Below are positions 28,565-38,165 of a DNA stretch of 64,000 bases, piece after piece. The number at the start of each line of letters is the position of its first letter. Positions within the stretch are counted from its first letter, which is position 1. A program made the position numbers and the translations under genes. The notes under the pieces are model-generated. The model was not told the origin of the DNA and searched no databases. It worked only from the letters and a program-made list of their open reading frames with translations. This DNA comes from Kyrpidia sp. (GTDB taxonomy: Bacteria; Bacillota; Bacilli; Kyrpidiales; Kyrpidiaceae), in the NCBI GenBank assembly GCA_029960885.1, contig JASBVV010000002.1:1-64000 (forward strand), given 5' to 3'.

Positions 28565-29533
28565 ATGAGGGTTACTGAACTGTATCTGGCCATGCAAGGT
28601 GAACTCAGACGCGTGGAGGAGATTCTCGAAGAAGAAGTGGCGAGCCGTGAGCCGGCATTGCAGGATGCCTCGTTGTATCTATTGAGGGCGGGCGGGAAAC
28701 GGTTGCGGCCCTTGGTGGTGCTGGTGTCCGGCCGGTTCGGTCGCCAAGGGGATGGAGAGTCCTTGGCCCGGGCCGCGGCGGCCCTGGAGATGATTCATAT
28801 GGCGACCTTGGTGCACGATGACGTGATCGACCGGGCGGAGACCCGCAGGGGTCGGCCCACGGTGAAAGCGGCGTGGGGCGACCAATTGGCTCTGTACACG
28901 GGCGATTTTTTGTTGGCCCGGGCGTTGGAACTGTTGTCGGAAGTGGCCGATCGGCGGCTCCACGAGGTGACGGCCCGGGCGATTGCGCACATGTGCCGAG
29001 GGGAGTTGGAGCAGATGCACGACCTGTACCGGGTTGAGCAGCCGCTCCTCCGGTATTTTCGCCGGATCCGCCAGAAAACGGCCCTGCTCATGGCGGTGAG
29101 CTGTCTGGTCGGAGCTCGGGTGGCCCGGGCGGATGAGGCGGCGGTGCGCGCGCTGTGGCGGTTTGGCGGGCATCTCGGCATGGCGTTTCAGATTGTCGAC
29201 GATGTTCTGGACTTCACCGGAAGTGAAGCGGTTCTCGGCAAGCCGGTGGCAAGCGACCTGCTCCAAGGAAATTTGACGTTGCCGGTGCTTTTGGCGGTTC
29301 GGGAGGAGGCACTGGGACGTCGGTTGGCGGAGCGCATTCGTCCGGGCATGACGGCGGATGAGGTGGCCAAAGTGGCGAAAGCGGTGACAGCATGCGGGGC
29401 GGTTGAGCGGGCCAAACAGGTGGCCCACCGGTACGTGGAGCGAGCCCGGAGGGATTTGGCGCCTCTGCCGTACGAGTGGGGCAGGGAAGCGATGGAGGCG
29501 GTGTTGGGATTTGTCGCGGCCCGGGATCGCTGA
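28565..29533 (+). CDS. hepT: Heptaprenyl diphosphate synthase component II
   Basis: LLRAGGKRLRPL, HDDVIDRAETRRGRPT and QIVDDVLDFTG prenyltransferase motifs. Confidence 0.92.
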   Translation: MRVTELYLAMQGELRRVEEILEEEVASREPALQDASLYLLRAGGKRLRPLVVLVSGRFGRQGDGESLARAAAALEMIHMATLVHDDVIDRAETRRGRPTVKAAWGDQLALYTGDFLLARALELLSEVADRRLHEVTARAIAHMCRGELEQMHDLYRVEQPLLRYFRRIRQKTALLMAVSCLVGARVARADEAAVRALWRFGGHLGMAFQIVDDVLDFTGSEAVLGKPVASDLLQGNLTLPVLLAVREEALGRRLAERIRPGMTADEVAKVAKAVTACGAVERAKQVAHRYVERARRDLAPLPYEWGREAMEAVLGFVAARDR

Positions 29534-29554
29534 TCCTGTCAGCGCTGGACGGCC

Positions 29555-29583
29555 TTGTTCGAGGCCGGGCCGTCAGGTATAAT
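29555..29583 (+). promoter_or_regulatory. sigma-A type promoter for ndk
   Basis: TTGTTC-N17-TATAAT. Confidence 0.6.
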
Positions 29584-29651
29584 GATGCGGGCGCGCCGGT
29601 GCAGGGAGCGCGGCACCGGCCGAGTTCCGGAACAAGGAGTGAAAGAGTGAC

Positions 29652-30101
29652 GTGGCGTTGGAACAGACCTTTGTCATGATTAAGCCTGACGGCGTCCAAC
29701 GGGGGCTGATCGGCGAGATTGTTTCCCGGTTTGAGAACCGCGGGCTCCAATTGGTTGCGGCCAAGCTCATGAATGTCTCCCGGGCGTTGGCGGAGAAACA
29801 TTATGAAGAGCACCGGGAGAAGCCTTTTTTCGGGGAGTTGGTATCGTTCATCACCTCCGGACCCGTGTTCGCGATGGTGTGGCAGGGCCAGGGGGCGATC
29901 TCGGTGGTGCGGCAGATGATGGGGAAGACCAATCCGCAGGACGCGGCACCGGGGACGATTCGCGGAGATCTGGCGCTGTCGGTGGGAATGAACGTGGTCC
30001 ACGGTTCCGATTCGCCCGAGAGCGCGGCCAGGGAGATCGCCCTCTGGTTCGGCGGGGAGACGCCCCTTCAATACGAAAGAACCATGGGGCGCTGGATCTG
30101 A
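29652..30101 (+). CDS. ndk: Nucleoside diphosphate kinase
   Basis: [28 protein letters not shown] and [16 protein letters not shown]. Confidence 0.96.
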   Translation: MALEQTFVMIKPDGVQRGLIGEIVSRFENRGLQLVAAKLMNVSRALAEKHYEEHREKPFFGELVSFITSGPVFAMVWQGQGAISVVRQMMGKTNPQDAAPGTIRGDLALSVGMNVVHGSDSPESAAREIALWFGGETPLQYERTMGRWI

Positions 30102-30103
30102 GA

Positions 30104-31039
30104 TCAGGCCTTGGGCGGAGAGCCTTTCAGGTAAGCGCGGATGTCCGGAAGGCGGGAAAGGGCGTATCGCCGTCCGGCGTCGATGCACTCCGGGATGCGG
30201 TGATAGTCGGTCCATCCGATATCCGGAACGGGCGGTGCCAGGCGCAGGGCCGGATAAGGGGACAATCTCAGCCCCGCCAGGTCGGCGAACATGAGGGTGA
30301 GGGATCGGTCGATGATGTCCACGAACGATTCCAGTCGCCGGTCCTCCAGTTCTCCCAAGTGGAGGTCCACGGCGATGACCCGCTGTGCCCCCGCCAGAAA
30401 CAACAGATCGGCGGGGAGGGTGTTGCGTACGGCCCCGTCGACCAAGCGCCGGCCGCGGAACGGAGTCGGCTGGAACACGCCGGGCAGGCTGCAGCTGGCC
30501 CGGACGGCCCGGGCCCATTCGTCTTCTCGTAGTCGGATGTACCTGTGTTCCCGCGGCAAGGGGAAAGACGGCAGTGAGCCGAACACCGCCGTTTCGGCGT
30601 GATACAGGTCGGTGGCCAGTAGCAGGCATGGTATGCGCCGACGAGGATATCTGCGAAGCAACCGGTGGATATAGGATTCCAGACGATTCCCCCGGATAAA
30701 ACCGGCGGGGAGCAGCGTTTTGGGATTCGGCCGCAGCCCCAGGCGATACAAGGGATACAGCAGCAGAAATTTGCCGACGGTCCACAAGGAGATGTCCCAA
30801 TCGATCAACCTCGTCAGGGCCAGTTGTGTGGCTCGGGTGATCATGGATGGAACGGGCATTCCGCGGGCGTACAGCGCGGCGACCAGCGCTCCTGCGCTCA
30901 CCCCGGCGACGATGTCCGGGATGATGCCGTTCTCTTCCAGGACCTGCAGAATGCCCAAGTGGCCGGCGCCGCGCAGACTTCCCCCGCTCAAAGCCAGGCC
31001 GAGCCGAAAGAAGGAGCGAGGCGTGTGGGTCAGTGCCAT
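30104..31039 (-). CDS. Patatin-like phospholipase family protein
   Basis: LALSGGSLRGAGHLGIL, GVSAGALVAAL (GxSxG), LVDGAVRNTLP (DGA). Confidence 0.88.
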   Translation of the reverse strand: MALTHTPRSFFRLGLALSGGSLRGAGHLGILQVLEENGIIPDIVAGVSAGALVAALYARGMPVPSMITRATQLALTRLIDWDISLWTVGKFLLLYPLYRLGLRPNPKTLLPAGFIRGNRLESYIHRLLRRYPRRRIPCLLLATDLYHAETAVFGSLPSFPLPREHRYIRLREDEWARAVRASCSLPGVFQPTPFRGRRLVDGAVRNTLPADLLFLAGAQRVIAVDLHLGELEDRRLESFVDIIDRSLTLMFADLAGLRLSPYPALRLAPPVPDIGWTDYHRIPECIDAGRRYALSRLPDIRAYLKGSPPKA

Positions 31040-31091
31040 GGACATCCCTCCCGTCATCTGTCTGGTGGGGCTGCATGGGGGGACAAGACGG

Positions 31092-33158
31092 GTGGAGAAA
31101 GACGAATACGCATGGTTTGCGTCCCGAATCCTGGGGTGGATCGGGGTGGATCTGGGCGAGTACAAACGCCCCCAGATGGAGAGGAGACTGACGTCGCTCA
31201 GGCAGCGATGGAACTGTTCCAGTTGGGAAGCGTTTTTCGAGTTGCTTCGCCGGGACCGCCGGGTGTACCAGGAGTTTCTCGACAAGATGACGATCAACGT
31301 GTCGGAGTTTTACCGAAATCCGGGCCGCTGGGAAGTGATCGCCCGGCGGTTGGTGCCGCGGTATCTGGGATTGTCCCGGCCGGTCCGCTGCTGGAGCGCC
31401 GCCTGTTCCACGGGGGAAGAGCCGTACACCCTCGCCATGATTCTGATGGAGGGAGGGCTGATTCCGAGCCGTTTTGATATCCTCGCCACGGACATTGATG
31501 AAACGGCCATGGAACGGGCGAAACAAGGGATATACCGGACAGCTTCCCTGGAACATGTCCCCTCCGGCGTCAAGGCCAAATATTTTGACCGTCTGGATGA
31601 GGAACGCTGGGCGATCCGGCCGGTGGTCAAGCAGCGGGTGACGTTTCGCCGGCACAACCTGTTGGCCGACCCCTATGATCACGGCTTTGATCTGATTGTA
31701 TGCCGCAATGTCATGATCTATTTTACCGAAGAGGCGAAAACGAGGATTTACCCGAAGTTTCGCGAATCCCTGGTGCCGGGGGGAATCCTGTTCGTGGGCA
31801 GCACCGAGCCGATTTTCCAGCCGGAGCGATACGGTTTCCGGGTGTTCGATACGTTTTTTTACGAAAAAACGGGTCTTCCGCAGGCGCCCCCCGGTGGTCG
31901 GAATCGCCGCCCGTCCGCGCACCGGGCGATGCGGGCGGCACCGGTTCCTTCGGACGGCCCGGCATCAGAAATCCTGGCACAGCCCGGAGGATCTTCGATG
32001 TTGCGGTTTTTGACGGCGGGGGAGTCCCACGGGCCGGAGTTGACGGCCATCGTGGAAGGATTGCCCAGTCGGCTGCCGATTCAGTCGGCGCTCATTGACC
32101 AAGAATTGCGAAGGCGCCAGCAAGGCCACGGACGCGGGGGGCGCATGCGCATCGAAAGCGACCGGGTGGAGATTACCGGCGGTCTCCGGTTCGGGAAGAC
32201 GTTGGGTTCTCCGCTGACGATGAAGATTCGAAACCGGGACTGGGAGAACTGGAAGACGAAGATGGCGGTGGAAGGCGATCCGCCGCCCGAAGCGAAGCCT
32301 GTGACCAAACCCCGGCCGGGGCATGCGGATTTGGCCGGGCTTCTGAAATATAACCACGATGATGTGCGCAATGTGCTGGAACGTTCCAGCGCCCGAAACA
32401 CCGCGACCTTGGTGGCGGTGGGAGCGGTGGCCCGGCAGTTGCTCATGCCCTTTGGCATTCGGATTTTCAGCCATGTGGTGGAGATCGGCGGGGTGGAAGC
32501 CGAGAGGTTTCCTCAACGAATCGAGGACATCGCCGGGATGGCGGAGAAGTCGCCGGTGCGTTGTGCCGACCCCGAGGCATCGGCGCGGATGGTTGAGGCC
32601 ATTGACCAAGCCCGCCGGGACGGGAACACCCTGGGCGGAATCTTTGAGGTGGTGGCGTTGGGGGTGCCTCCCGGACTGGGCAGTTACGCGCACCCCGACC
32701 GGCGTTTGGACGGTCGGTTGGCCGGCGCTTTGATGAGTATTCAAGCGATCAAAGGGGTCGAGCTGGGCTTGGGGTTTGCCGCCGCCCGGTTGCCCGGCTC
32801 TGAGGTACACGACGAGATCGGGTACGACCCGTCGGTCGGGTATACCCGGGAAACCAATCACGCCGGCGGCATCGAGGGCGGAGTGAGCAACGGCCAGCCC
32901 GTGGTGGTGCGGGCGGCGATGAAGCCGATCCCCACCCTCTATAAACCGCTGCGCAGTGTGGATATTCACAGCAAAGAGCCGTTCCAGGCCAGTGTGGAAC
33001 GATCGGACACCTGTGCGGTGCCGGCGGCCGCGGTGGTCGGAGAAGCGATGGTGGCCTGGGTGTTGGCCGCGAGTTTTCGGGAAAAGTTCGCCGGGGATTC
33101 GTTGGAAGAGGTGCGGGCTCAGTTCGATCACTACATGGACATGGTGAGTCGCCGATGA
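31092..33158 (+). CDS. CheR methyltransferase fused in frame to chorismate synthase (CheR-AroC)
   Basis: Listed ORF 30720-33158 is uninterrupted; CheR ends near VFDTFFYEK, then a ~43-aa Pro/Ala-rich linker, then AroC. GTG start at 31092 preferred. Confidence 0.7.
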   Translation: MEKDEYAWFASRILGWIGVDLGEYKRPQMERRLTSLRQRWNCSSWEAFFELLRRDRRVYQEFLDKMTINVSEFYRNPGRWEVIARRLVPRYLGLSRPVRCWSAACSTGEEPYTLAMILMEGGLIPSRFDILATDIDETAMERAKQGIYRTASLEHVPSGVKAKYFDRLDEERWAIRPVVKQRVTFRRHNLLADPYDHGFDLIVCRNVMIYFTEEAKTRIYPKFRESLVPGGILFVGSTEPIFQPERYGFRVFDTFFYEKTGLPQAPPGGRNRRPSAHRAMRAAPVPSDGPASEILAQPGGSSMLRFLTAGESHGPELTAIVEGLPSRLPIQSALIDQELRRRQQGHGRGGRMRIESDRVEITGGLRFGKTLGSPLTMKIRNRDWENWKTKMAVEGDPPPEAKPVTKPRPGHADLAGLLKYNHDDVRNVLERSSARNTATLVAVGAVARQLLMPFGIRIFSHVVEIGGVEAERFPQRIEDIAGMAEKSPVRCADPEASARMVEAIDQARRDGNTLGGIFEVVALGVPPGLGSYAHPDRRLDGRLAGALMSIQAIKGVELGLGFAAARLPGSEVHDEIGYDPSVGYTRETNHAGGIEGGVSNGQPVVVRAAMKPIPTLYKPLRSVDIHSKEPFQASVERSDTCAVPAAAVVGEAMVAWVLAASFREKFAGDSLEEVRAQFDHYMDMVSRR
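31998..33158 (+). CDS. aroC: Chorismate synthase (possible internal initiation within the fused frame)
   Basis: MLRFLTAGESHGPELTAIVEGLPS...GHGRGGRM; GGAGG 7 nt upstream of ATG 31998. Confidence 0.93.
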   Translation: MLRFLTAGESHGPELTAIVEGLPSRLPIQSALIDQELRRRQQGHGRGGRMRIESDRVEITGGLRFGKTLGSPLTMKIRNRDWENWKTKMAVEGDPPPEAKPVTKPRPGHADLAGLLKYNHDDVRNVLERSSARNTATLVAVGAVARQLLMPFGIRIFSHVVEIGGVEAERFPQRIEDIAGMAEKSPVRCADPEASARMVEAIDQARRDGNTLGGIFEVVALGVPPGLGSYAHPDRRLDGRLAGALMSIQAIKGVELGLGFAAARLPGSEVHDEIGYDPSVGYTRETNHAGGIEGGVSNGQPVVVRAAMKPIPTLYKPLRSVDIHSKEPFQASVERSDTCAVPAAAVVGEAMVAWVLAASFREKFAGDSLEEVRAQFDHYMDMVSRR

Positions 33159-34312
33159 ACTCCGAGCACGGGTTTCAAGAAGTGGTCTGGGTGGAACTCG
33201 GGGAGCGCCGGTATCCGATCGTGGTGGCCGACGGAGTGTTGGACCGGGCCGGAGAGTGGTTCCTGCAAGTCGGTTTGTCCCCCGGGTCGGTCCACCTGAT
33301 CGTGACCGATGAAACAGTCCGTGCGGCGGGGTATCCGGAACGGGTGGCGGCCTCTCTGGGTGCCCGGGGGGTGACGGTGAAAACGGCGGAGATTCCGTCG
33401 GGGGAGCGGTCCAAGTCTCTGGAGTGGGCCGCTAAGCTTTATGAGGCCGCCCTGGGGGCGGGACTGGACCGGCAATCATCGATCTGGGCGGTCGGCGGCG
33501 GGGTGGTCGGGGACTTGGCAGGCTTCGTGGCGGCCACCTATATGCGGGGCGTGGCTTTTGTTCAAGTGCCCACCACCTGGTTGGCTCACGACGCGGCGGT
33601 GGGGGGCAAGGTGGCGATCAATCTGCCCCGGGTCAAGAATGTGGTGGGGGCTTTTCACCAACCGAGACTGGTCTTGTATGATCCCACGGCCCTGGACAGC
33701 CTCTCCCGCCGGGATGTGGCGTCGGGGTTGGCGGAGGTGGTCAAACACGGCAGCATTCGGGACGCCGAGCTGTTCGACCGGGTGGAACGTCTCGGGGAAT
33801 CCGTCTTGTATCTGAGAGGCGTTGAGCGAGTTCGTCTCCTGGCCCGCTCTTGTGCCATCAAGGCCCGGGTGGTGGAGGAAGACGAACGGGAAGCCGGAGT
33901 CCGCGCCCATTTGAACCTGGGGCATACCCTGGGCCACTCGCTGGAGACCCTGGGAGATTATCGCCGGTTTCGCCACGGAGAAGCGGTGGCCGTGGGGATG
34001 GTGTTTGCCGCTCTCCTCTCCGAGATGTGGCTCGGAGCCGCCCCGGGGACAGCGAAGCGCATGGCGGCCGTGTTGGAAAGGATCGGCCTGCCCACGGGCG
34101 TTCCCCGGGACTTTGAGGATGAAGCCCTGCTGCGCCCGATGTACAGCGACAAAAAGACGGTGGGCGGCAAACTGACGTTTGTTTTGCTGGAGGAGATCGG
34201 CCGGGCGAAGACGGTGAGGGGCATTCCCGCAGAGACGGTGAGACAGGCGATTCGCCGCCATCGAAGGGAGTTCCCGGATGGCGGATTTCCACCGCAGGGA
34301 CCGGGCGATTGA
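33155..34312 (+). CDS. aroB: 3-dehydroquinate synthase
   Basis: AVGGGVVGDLAGFVAATYMRGVAFVQVPTTWLAHDAAVGGKVAINLP, LNLGHTLGHSLE. Confidence 0.95.
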   Translation: MNSEHGFQEVVWVELGERRYPIVVADGVLDRAGEWFLQVGLSPGSVHLIVTDETVRAAGYPERVAASLGARGVTVKTAEIPSGERSKSLEWAAKLYEAALGAGLDRQSSIWAVGGGVVGDLAGFVAATYMRGVAFVQVPTTWLAHDAAVGGKVAINLPRVKNVVGAFHQPRLVLYDPTALDSLSRRDVASGLAEVVKHGSIRDAELFDRVERLGESVLYLRGVERVRLLARSCAIKARVVEEDEREAGVRAHLNLGHTLGHSLETLGDYRRFRHGEAVAVGMVFAALLSEMWLGAAPGTAKRMAAVLERIGLPTGVPRDFEDEALLRPMYSDKKTVGGKLTFVLLEEIGRAKTVRGIPAETVRQAIRRHRREFPDGGFPPQGPGD

Positions 34313-34360
34313 TCGTTGGCGGACCGGAACGGAGCCTGGCACCCCGGCATTTTCCCGGTC

Positions 34361-34389
34361 TTGACGGGCTATCGCGGGCGTAGTAGAAT
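34361..34389 (+). promoter_or_regulatory. sigma-A type promoter for the trpDCFBA-tyrA-aroA operon
   Basis: TTGACG (34361-34366), 17-bp spacer, TAGAAT (34384-34389). Confidence 0.8.
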
Positions 34390-34403
34390 GCAACCAAGTT
34401 CAG

Positions 34404-34490
34404 GAGGTTCGTGAGATTCGAGCCGTCCGTGAGCGGAGAGCCGAGTGGATCAGTGGAGACGAGTCCAGAGGAGAGTGGAGCCGAGATGAG
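34404..34490 (+). promoter_or_regulatory. Predicted TRAP-binding site overlapping the trpD ribosome-binding site and start
   Basis: About a dozen GAG triplets; 34468, 34473, 34478, 34483 and 34488 at exact 5-nt period, others at 34431, 34436, 34443, 34456, 34461. Confidence 0.75.
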
Positions 34491-35547
34491 GGATGTGCTC
34501 GAACGGTTGCTTCGCGGGGAGGATTTGACCGAAGCCCAGGCGCAACAAGCCATGGAACAGGTCATGAGCGGAGAGGCGACCCATGCCCAGGTCGGCGCGT
34601 TTTTGACGGCGCTCAGGATCAAGGGGGAGAGGGTCGAAGAGATCGCCGGGTTCGCCAAGGCGATGCGGAAGTTTGCCCAGACGCTGCCGGTCGACCCGGA
34701 GGGGGTCATCGACACCTGCGGCACCGGAGGCGACGGGGCCCGGACGTTTAACGTTTCCACCGCGGCGGCGCTGGTTGCGGCGGCGGCGGGGGCGAAAGTG
34801 GCCAAACACGGCAATCGGAGCGTGTCCAGCCGGAGCGGCAGCGCCGATGTGTTGGCGGCGCTCGGGGTGGAAGTGGACCTCACCCCGGAGGAGGCTGTGG
34901 AATGCCTGGAGGTGTCGGGCCTTTGTTTTCTCTTCGCGCCCAGTTATCATGGGGCGATGCGTCACGCCATGGGTCCCCGGAAGGAACTCGGGTTCCGGAC
35001 GGTATTCAACATTCTCGGTCCACTCACCAATCCGGCCGGCGCCCGGCGTCAGGTCATGGGGACGTTCGCCGAGGATTTGGTGGAGAAGACTGCCAAGGTG
35101 TTGCTGCGTTTGGGTGCCAACCATGCCTGGGTGGTTCATGGACTGGAGGACCATCTCGATGAGTTGAGCGTCAGCGGACCGAGCCTGGTGGCCGAAGTGA
35201 AAAACGGTGCGGTGAGCACATTCGTTGTGACGCCGGAAGATGTGGGTCTGGCGCGCTCGCCCCTGTCCGAGGTGGCGGGCGGGGATGCCGGGGAGAATGC
35301 GGCGATCATCCGATCCATCCTGGACGGCCGCAGAGGGGGCGCCCGGGACATCGTGGTGCTGAACGCCGCGGCCAGTCTCCTCGTGGCGGGAATCACGCCC
35401 ACGCTGCGGGCGGGAGTGGAGCTCGCCGAAACGGTGTTGGACGACGGACGGGCGAAGGAGACCTTGGAGCGCTTGGCCCGGACGACGACATCCCTGGTTG
35501 AGCGCAGAACCCGGGCGCTGTCCGTGAAAGGCGGGGTGGCGGGGTGA
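34486..35547 (+). CDS. trpD: Anthranilate phosphoribosyltransferase
   Basis: DTCGTGGDGARTFNVSTAAALVAAAAGAKVAKHGNRSVSSRSGSADVL; start at MRDVLERLLRGEDL. Confidence 0.95.
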   Translation: MRDVLERLLRGEDLTEAQAQQAMEQVMSGEATHAQVGAFLTALRIKGERVEEIAGFAKAMRKFAQTLPVDPEGVIDTCGTGGDGARTFNVSTAAALVAAAAGAKVAKHGNRSVSSRSGSADVLAALGVEVDLTPEEAVECLEVSGLCFLFAPSYHGAMRHAMGPRKELGFRTVFNILGPLTNPAGARRQVMGTFAEDLVEKTAKVLLRLGANHAWVVHGLEDHLDELSVSGPSLVAEVKNGAVSTFVVTPEDVGLARSPLSEVAGGDAGENAAIIRSILDGRRGGARDIVVLNAAASLLVAGITPTLRAGVELAETVLDDGRAKETLERLARTTTSLVERRTRALSVKGGVAG

Positions 35548-36341
35548 CGATCCTCGAGCGGATTGTCGAAGAGAAAAAGCGGGAGATCCCGAAACTGGGG
35601 GAGGGCCGATCGGCGTGGGAAGCCCGGCTCGCTTCAGCCCCGCCGGTGCGGGATTTCCGCGCCGCCCTGGAGCGGGGAGCCGCCCGCCGCCGGCAAGGGG
35701 CCGGGGTGGGGTTGATCGCCGAGGTGAAGAAAGCCTCCCCGTCCAAGGGATTGATACGCCCGGATTTTAACCCGCTGGTCATCGCCGACGACTATATGCG
35801 CGGCGGCGCGGACTGTATGTCGGTGCTCACCGACCGAACTTTTTTTCAAGGGGATCCCGCCTATCTCGAGCAAATCCGTGAGCGGAGCGACATTCCGCTG
35901 CTCCGTAAAGATTTTATTATCGATGAGCGGCAGATTTGGGAGGCCCGTTGTGTTGGCGCGGACGCGGTCCTGTTGATCGTGGCGATTCTGTCCGATGCGG
36001 CATTGGCGCGGTTCATAGAAGAGGTCCGCCGATTGGGGATGACCCCCTTGGTGGAAGTCCATTCCGAGGAGGAACTGAGACGGGCTGCGGCAGTGGGTGC
36101 CGAGGTGATCGGGGTGAACAATCGGGATCTTCGGACCTTCGAGGTGGATCTGGGGGTCACCGAGCGTCTGGTGCCGAAGGCGCCGGCCGGGGCGCTTGTC
36201 ATCAGCGAGAGCGGGATTTTCTCTGCCGAGGATGTGCGCCGGGTGCGGGAAGCAGGGGCCCGGGCGATCCTGGTGGGGGAGAGTCTCATGCGCAATCGGG
36301 ATGTCGTCCGGGGCATTGAAGCCCTGGTGGGTGGGCCATGA
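35544..36341 (+). CDS. trpC: Indole-3-glycerol phosphate synthase
   Basis: IAEVKKASPSKGLIRPDFNPLVIADDYMRGGADCMSVLTD, LLRKDFIIDERQIWEARCVGADAVLLI. Confidence 0.95.
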   Translation: MTILERIVEEKKREIPKLGEGRSAWEARLASAPPVRDFRAALERGAARRRQGAGVGLIAEVKKASPSKGLIRPDFNPLVIADDYMRGGADCMSVLTDRTFFQGDPAYLEQIRERSDIPLLRKDFIIDERQIWEARCVGADAVLLIVAILSDAALARFIEEVRRLGMTPLVEVHSEEELRRAAAVGAEVIGVNNRDLRTFEVDLGVTERLVPKAPAGALVISESGIFSAEDVRRVREAGARAILVGESLMRNRDVVRGIEALVGGP

Positions 36342-36979
36342 CCACGATCAAAGCCTGCGGTTTCACCCGGGCGGAAGATGTGAAAGCCGCGGAGAAAGCC
36401 GGGGTGGACTGGCTGGGATTCGTTTTGGCGCCGAGCAAGCGCCGGGTGGACGTGGAACAGGCGGCGGCGCTGAGAGGGGTGACGCGGCTCCCCTGTATGG
36501 GGGTGTTCGTGGACACCGATCGCGAAGAGGTGTGGGAAACGGCGTGTCGGGTCGGTTTGGACGGGGTTCAATTGCATGGCCGGGAATCGCCCGCGGATTG
36601 CCGGCGGTTGCGGCGTGCCGGGCTCTTTGTGGTCAAGGCGTTTTCGGCCGTGGAAGATGTGCCGGAAGCGGTGGCGGCCTATCGGGGCACCGTGGACGCC
36701 GTCCTGGTGGATGCCGGGGTTGCGGGCGCCAGGGGCGGGCGAGGCCAAACCTTCGAATGGCGTCACATTCCCGAATGGCGCAGGCGTGCCGAGGGGATTT
36801 TTTTATGGATCGCCGGAGGGCTCCGTCCGGACAACGTGGAAGAGTTGTTGCGGGAGTATCGGCCGGACGGGGTGGATGTGTCCTCGGGAATTGAGGCGGG
36901 ATGTCCCGGAATCAAAGATCCGAATCAACTGGACCAGTTCGTGCGAAAGGTGAGGGAATGGGATGACGGGACCCGATGA
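36338..36979 (+). CDS. trpF: Phosphoribosylanthranilate isomerase
   Basis: [51 protein letters not shown]. Confidence 0.93.
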   Translation: MTTIKACGFTRAEDVKAAEKAGVDWLGFVLAPSKRRVDVEQAAALRGVTRLPCMGVFVDTDREEVWETACRVGLDGVQLHGRESPADCRRLRRAGLFVVKAFSAVEDVPEAVAAYRGTVDAVLVDAGVAGARGGRGQTFEWRHIPEWRRRAEGIFLWIAGGLRPDNVEELLREYRPDGVDVSSGIEAGCPGIKDPNQLDQFVRKVREWDDGTR

Positions 36980-38165
36980 GCGAGGGCGCTTCGGTCGGTT
37001 CGGCGGGCAGTACGTGCCCGAGACCCTGATGTCCGCCCTGGAGGCGTTGGAAAAAGATTATTGGACGTGGAAAGACGATGAACGGTTTTGTCGGGACCTG
37101 GATCGATTTTTGGCGGATTACGCCGGACGGCCGACACCCCTGTATTTTGCCGAGCGGCTGACGGAGTACGCCGGAGGAGCCCAGATCTGGCTGAAAAGGG
37201 AAGACCTGACCCACACCGGCGCCCACAAGATCAACAACACCATTGGGCAAGGACTGCTCGCCCTTTATACCGGTAAGAAGAGGGTGATCGCCGAAACCGG
37301 GGCGGGGCAGCATGGCGTGGCCACAGCGACGGTGGCCGCCCGGTTGGGCCTGGCTTGCACGGTGTTCATGGGAGAAGAAGACATTCGCCGCCAGGCGCTC
37401 AACGTGTTCCGCATGCGGCTGCTCGGCGCCGAGGTGGTGGCCGTTTCCTCCGGCACGGGGACGTTGAAAGATGCCATGAATGAGGCGATTCGACACTGGG
37501 TGGAACATGTGGAAGACAGCTTTTACGTGCTCGGAACCGTGGGGGGACCGCATCCCTACCCGGTGATGGTTCGGAATTTCCAGCGCGTCATCGGCGAAGA
37601 AGCCAAGGTGCAGTTGCGTGAGAAAACGGGTCGCCTGCCCGACGCGATCGTCGCTTGTGTGGGGGGCGGGAGCAACGCCATGGGGATTTTCTATCCGTTT
37701 CTCGACGATTCCGAGGTTCGGCTGTTCGGGGTGGAGGCTGCGGGAAAAGGGCTCCCGACGGGCCTTCACGCCGCGGCGTTGGAAGGGGGGGAGCCCGGTA
37801 TTCTCCACGGGTCCTTCACCTATCTGTTGCAGGATGCGTACGGTCAGGTGACCCCCGCCCACTCGATCTCGGCGGGATTGGATTACCCTGGAGTGGGACC
37901 GGAGCACGCGTATCTGCACGAAACGGGCCGGGTGCGTTACGTGGGCGTGACGGACGATCAAGCGCTGGAGGCGTTCTACCGTTTGGCCGAACTGGAGGGC
38001 ATTCTCCCGGCTTTGGAGAGTGCCCATGCGGTGGCATACGCCCTGGAACTGGCCCGAAGCATGGATCCGGACCGGGTGGTTCTGATCAGTCTCTCCGGAC
38101 GCGGCGACAAGGATGTGGAAACGGTGATGCGCCATCGGCCGGACCTCGGGGGTGATCTCCGATGA
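36963..38165 (+). CDS. trpB: Tryptophan synthase beta subunit
   Basis: [58 protein letters not shown]. Confidence 0.97.
   Translation: MTGPDERGRFGRFGGQYVPETLMSALEALEKDYWTWKDDERFCRDLDRFLADYAGRPTPLYFAERLTEYAGGAQIWLKREDLTHTGAHKINNTIGQGLLALYTGKKRVIAETGAGQHGVATATVAARLGLACTVFMGEEDIRRQALNVFRMRLLGAEVVAVSSGTGTLKDAMNEAIRHWVEHVEDSFYVLGTVGGPHPYPVMVRNFQRVIGEEAKVQLREKTGRLPDAIVACVGGGSNAMGIFYPFLDDSEVRLFGVEAAGKGLPTGLHAAALEGGEPGILHGSFTYLLQDAYGQVTPAHSISAGLDYPGVGPEHAYLHETGRVRYVGVTDDQALEAFYRLAELEGILPALESAHAVAYALELARSMDPDRVVLISLSGRGDKDVETVMRHRPDLGGDLR

Noticed and set aside
29214-31922. 902-aa minus-strand ORF
   Set aside because: Lies opposite hepT, ndk and cheR and out of frame with the patatin gene; low-complexity Arg/Pro/His-rich translation typical of high-GC shadow ORFs.
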